A stretch of DNA of 15,469 nucleotides from JANLVJ01 sp031363945 (lineage in GTDB: Bacteria; Bacteroidota; Bacteroidia; Sphingobacteriales; Sphingobacteriaceae), in NCBI GenBank assembly GCA_031363945.1, contig JANLVJ010000077.1, positions 1 through 15,469 of the forward strand, written 5' to 3'. Positions 14,479-15,469 of the stretch are shown here, piece after piece (position 1 is the stretch's first letter; each line of letters begins with the position of its first letter). Position numbers and translations under genes: made by a program. Below the pieces are notes generated by a model that did no database searches, was not told where the DNA came from, and worked only from the letters and a program-made list of their open reading frames with translations.

Positions 14479-15174
14479 TTAAAGCTTATCTTGGCTGATC
14501 ATCTTTTTATACGTTTTTAAAAGCCTGTCCTGTGAAAAACCAAACACGTACATGAAATAAATAATAAAAAAAATACCCTGTGTTTTGTAAATCCCATTTT
14601 TGAGGTATTTGCGGGCAGAAGTAATTACCGGCTTTTTAATAACCCTGAATCTGATAAAAGTTCTGAGTCGCTTAATTAAATGTTGATCTTCCATTATGAT
14701 ATGCTCTTCAGAAAAACCACCTGCCTGATCAAATGCAGCTTTAGTAACGAATAAACTCTGGTCGCCAAAACGTATAGCATTAAAATCAAAATGGGTGAAC
14801 CAGCAGTTTGCTTTTAAAAACCAATGTTCATAATCGAAAGAGAGCATAAAGCATCCTGCATGGTAACCCTTATTGATTGAATCTATTATATCTTCGATAA
14901 ACTTGTCTGCCGGGATGGTATCGGCGTGTAAAAAATAGAAGATATCTCCTTTTGCTGCCGTTGCTCCTGCATTCATCTGAACTGCACGACCTTTTCGTGG
15001 TGAAATTACAATAGTAGCTCCAGCCTTTTTTGCAAGCTTTATAGTATCATCTGAACTTCCGGCGTCTGCTACAATAATTTCAAAATCACCGCTACTTATA
15101 GTCGCTGTCAGCTGGTAGATGGTAGAGGCGATCTGATCAGCTTCATTACAGGTAGGAATGATAATGCTAATCAT
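14479..15174 (-). CDS. GT2 glycosyltransferase, TIGR04283 type
   Basis: 231 residues forming a GT-A fold domain. 'IIPTCNEADQI' (5-15), Asp37 in 'VADAGSSDDT', 'LHADT' (82-86, metal/nucleotide-sugar site), 'FGDQSLFV' (136-143) and 'IMEDQHLIKRL' (160-170, catalytic-base region) are the family motifs in order. The pattern matches the group named TIGR04283 (transferase 2, called arsenosugar biosynthesis glycosyltransferase in current annotation). A hydrophobic stretch near the C terminus (about 199-213) suggests membrane association. No arsenic methyltransferase or radical-SAM partner is inside the window, so the arsenosugar label should not be taken literally. It is the first gene of a tightly spaced minus-strand operon with the oxidoreductase and the small membrane protein. 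No clear -7 element was found upstream. Confidence 0.88.
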   Translation of the reverse strand: MISIIIPTCNEADQIASTIYQLTATISSGDFEIIVADAGSSDDTIKLAKKAGATIVISPRKGRAVQMNAGATAAKGDIFYFLHADTIPADKFIEDIIDSINKGYHAGCFMLSFDYEHWFLKANCWFTHFDFNAIRFGDQSLFVTKAAFDQAGGFSEEHIIMEDQHLIKRLRTFIRFRVIKKPVITSARKYLKNGIYKTQGIFFIIYFMYVFGFSQDRLLKTYKKMISQDKL

Positions 15175-15469
15175 GATTTTTTGTAAAACACCAGCAATTT
15201 TTAAAGTTTGCCTATAGTTATTTTAACAATTCATTTTAATTTCTTGTTTCAATTGATCGTTTCTGCCCAAACTAATTGTTTTATATTTCAAAGTTTTTAA
15301 TAATTAATAAACCTGACAAAAGATGTTCCATTTACCGTAATTCATCTTATGGCCTTATTAAAGCAGAGTAAATTCTTAAAAACGTAGCAGATAGGGTGAA
15401 TGAAGGGTCATTATATTCTCATAGAACCTGCCTAATCATTTTACAATAATCAACATGGAAAAATAGCGG
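15175..15469. other. Non-coding stretch at the window end
   Basis: No frame longer than about a dozen codons with sensible composition is seen on either strand. The sequence is strongly AT-rich, and it should hold the promoter of the glycosyltransferase operon. A near match to a plus-strand -7 element (TATATTTC, about 15282-15289) has no gene after it inside the window. A gene may begin beyond the edge. Confidence 0.4.

Noticed and set aside
1..15469. CRISPR arrays, tRNA genes, toxin-antitoxin or defence systems
   Set aside because: No regularly spaced repeats, no tRNA cloverleaf and no toxin, nuclease or restriction motif pairs were seen. The lone helicase has no defence-type partner gene beside it.

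Overview
The window comes from an AT-rich Bacteroidota chromosome, most likely the family Sphingobacteriaceae (Pedobacter and relatives). This rests on gene content (PepSY-like periplasmic protein, YihY/BrkB, DUF4337, S9 peptidase with PD40 propeller, TIGR04283-type glycosyltransferase), the near absence of Shine-Dalgarno sequences, and a -7 promoter element of the Bacteroidota type (TAnnTTTG) ahead of one gene and near matches ahead of others. There are no tRNA or rRNA genes, CRISPR arrays, intact mobile elements or phage genes. It reads mainly as ordinary chromosomal housekeeping and accessory DNA.

Layout, left to right. (1) 1-1043: 3' part of a GT39/ArnT-like membrane glycosyltransferase. 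(2) 1113-1559: secreted PepSY-like protein with a strong terminator. (3) 1611-2000, minus: decayed 5' fragment of a metallophosphoesterase (purple acid phosphatase-like). (4) 2175-2573: YccF membrane protein. (5) 2638-3174, minus: DUF4337 membrane protein with a good promoter. (6) 3292-5824, plus: three-gene run of YihY/BrkB membrane protein, diacylglycerol-kinase-type lipid kinase and dual-specificity phosphatase, ending at a perfect terminator. (7) 5892-6185, minus: ABM-domain monooxygenase-like protein. (8) 6294-6422, plus: a 42-residue single-span microprotein whose stop overlaps that of the next gene. (9) 6419-7126, minus: dienelactone hydrolase, divergent from (10) 7206-8408, plus: class V aminotransferase-fold PLP enzyme. 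(11) 8469-10439, minus: S9 prolyl oligopeptidase. (12) 10619-12490, plus: Upf1/IGHMBP2-type SF1 helicase. (13) 12491-12692, minus: likely remnant of a TonB-dependent receptor barrel. (14) 12693-15174, minus: three-gene operon of GT2 glycosyltransferase, MerA-like flavin oxidoreductase and small membrane protein. (15) 15175-15469: no gene seen.

Two clusters look functionally joined. The YihY-lipid kinase-phosphatase run has both a kinase and a phosphatase of types known to act on lipids, beside a polytopic membrane protein, with a 4-base overlap between kinase and phosphatase genes. The minus-strand operon joins a glycosyltransferase, a disulfide-type flavoenzyme lacking the usual catalytic His/Glu pair, and a small membrane protein through tight spacing and a stop/start overlap. 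The two pseudogenes, both abutting neighbouring genes or terminators, show that this region has lost genes by point mutation and deletion. All functional calls rest on motif recognition by eye; no database search was run.
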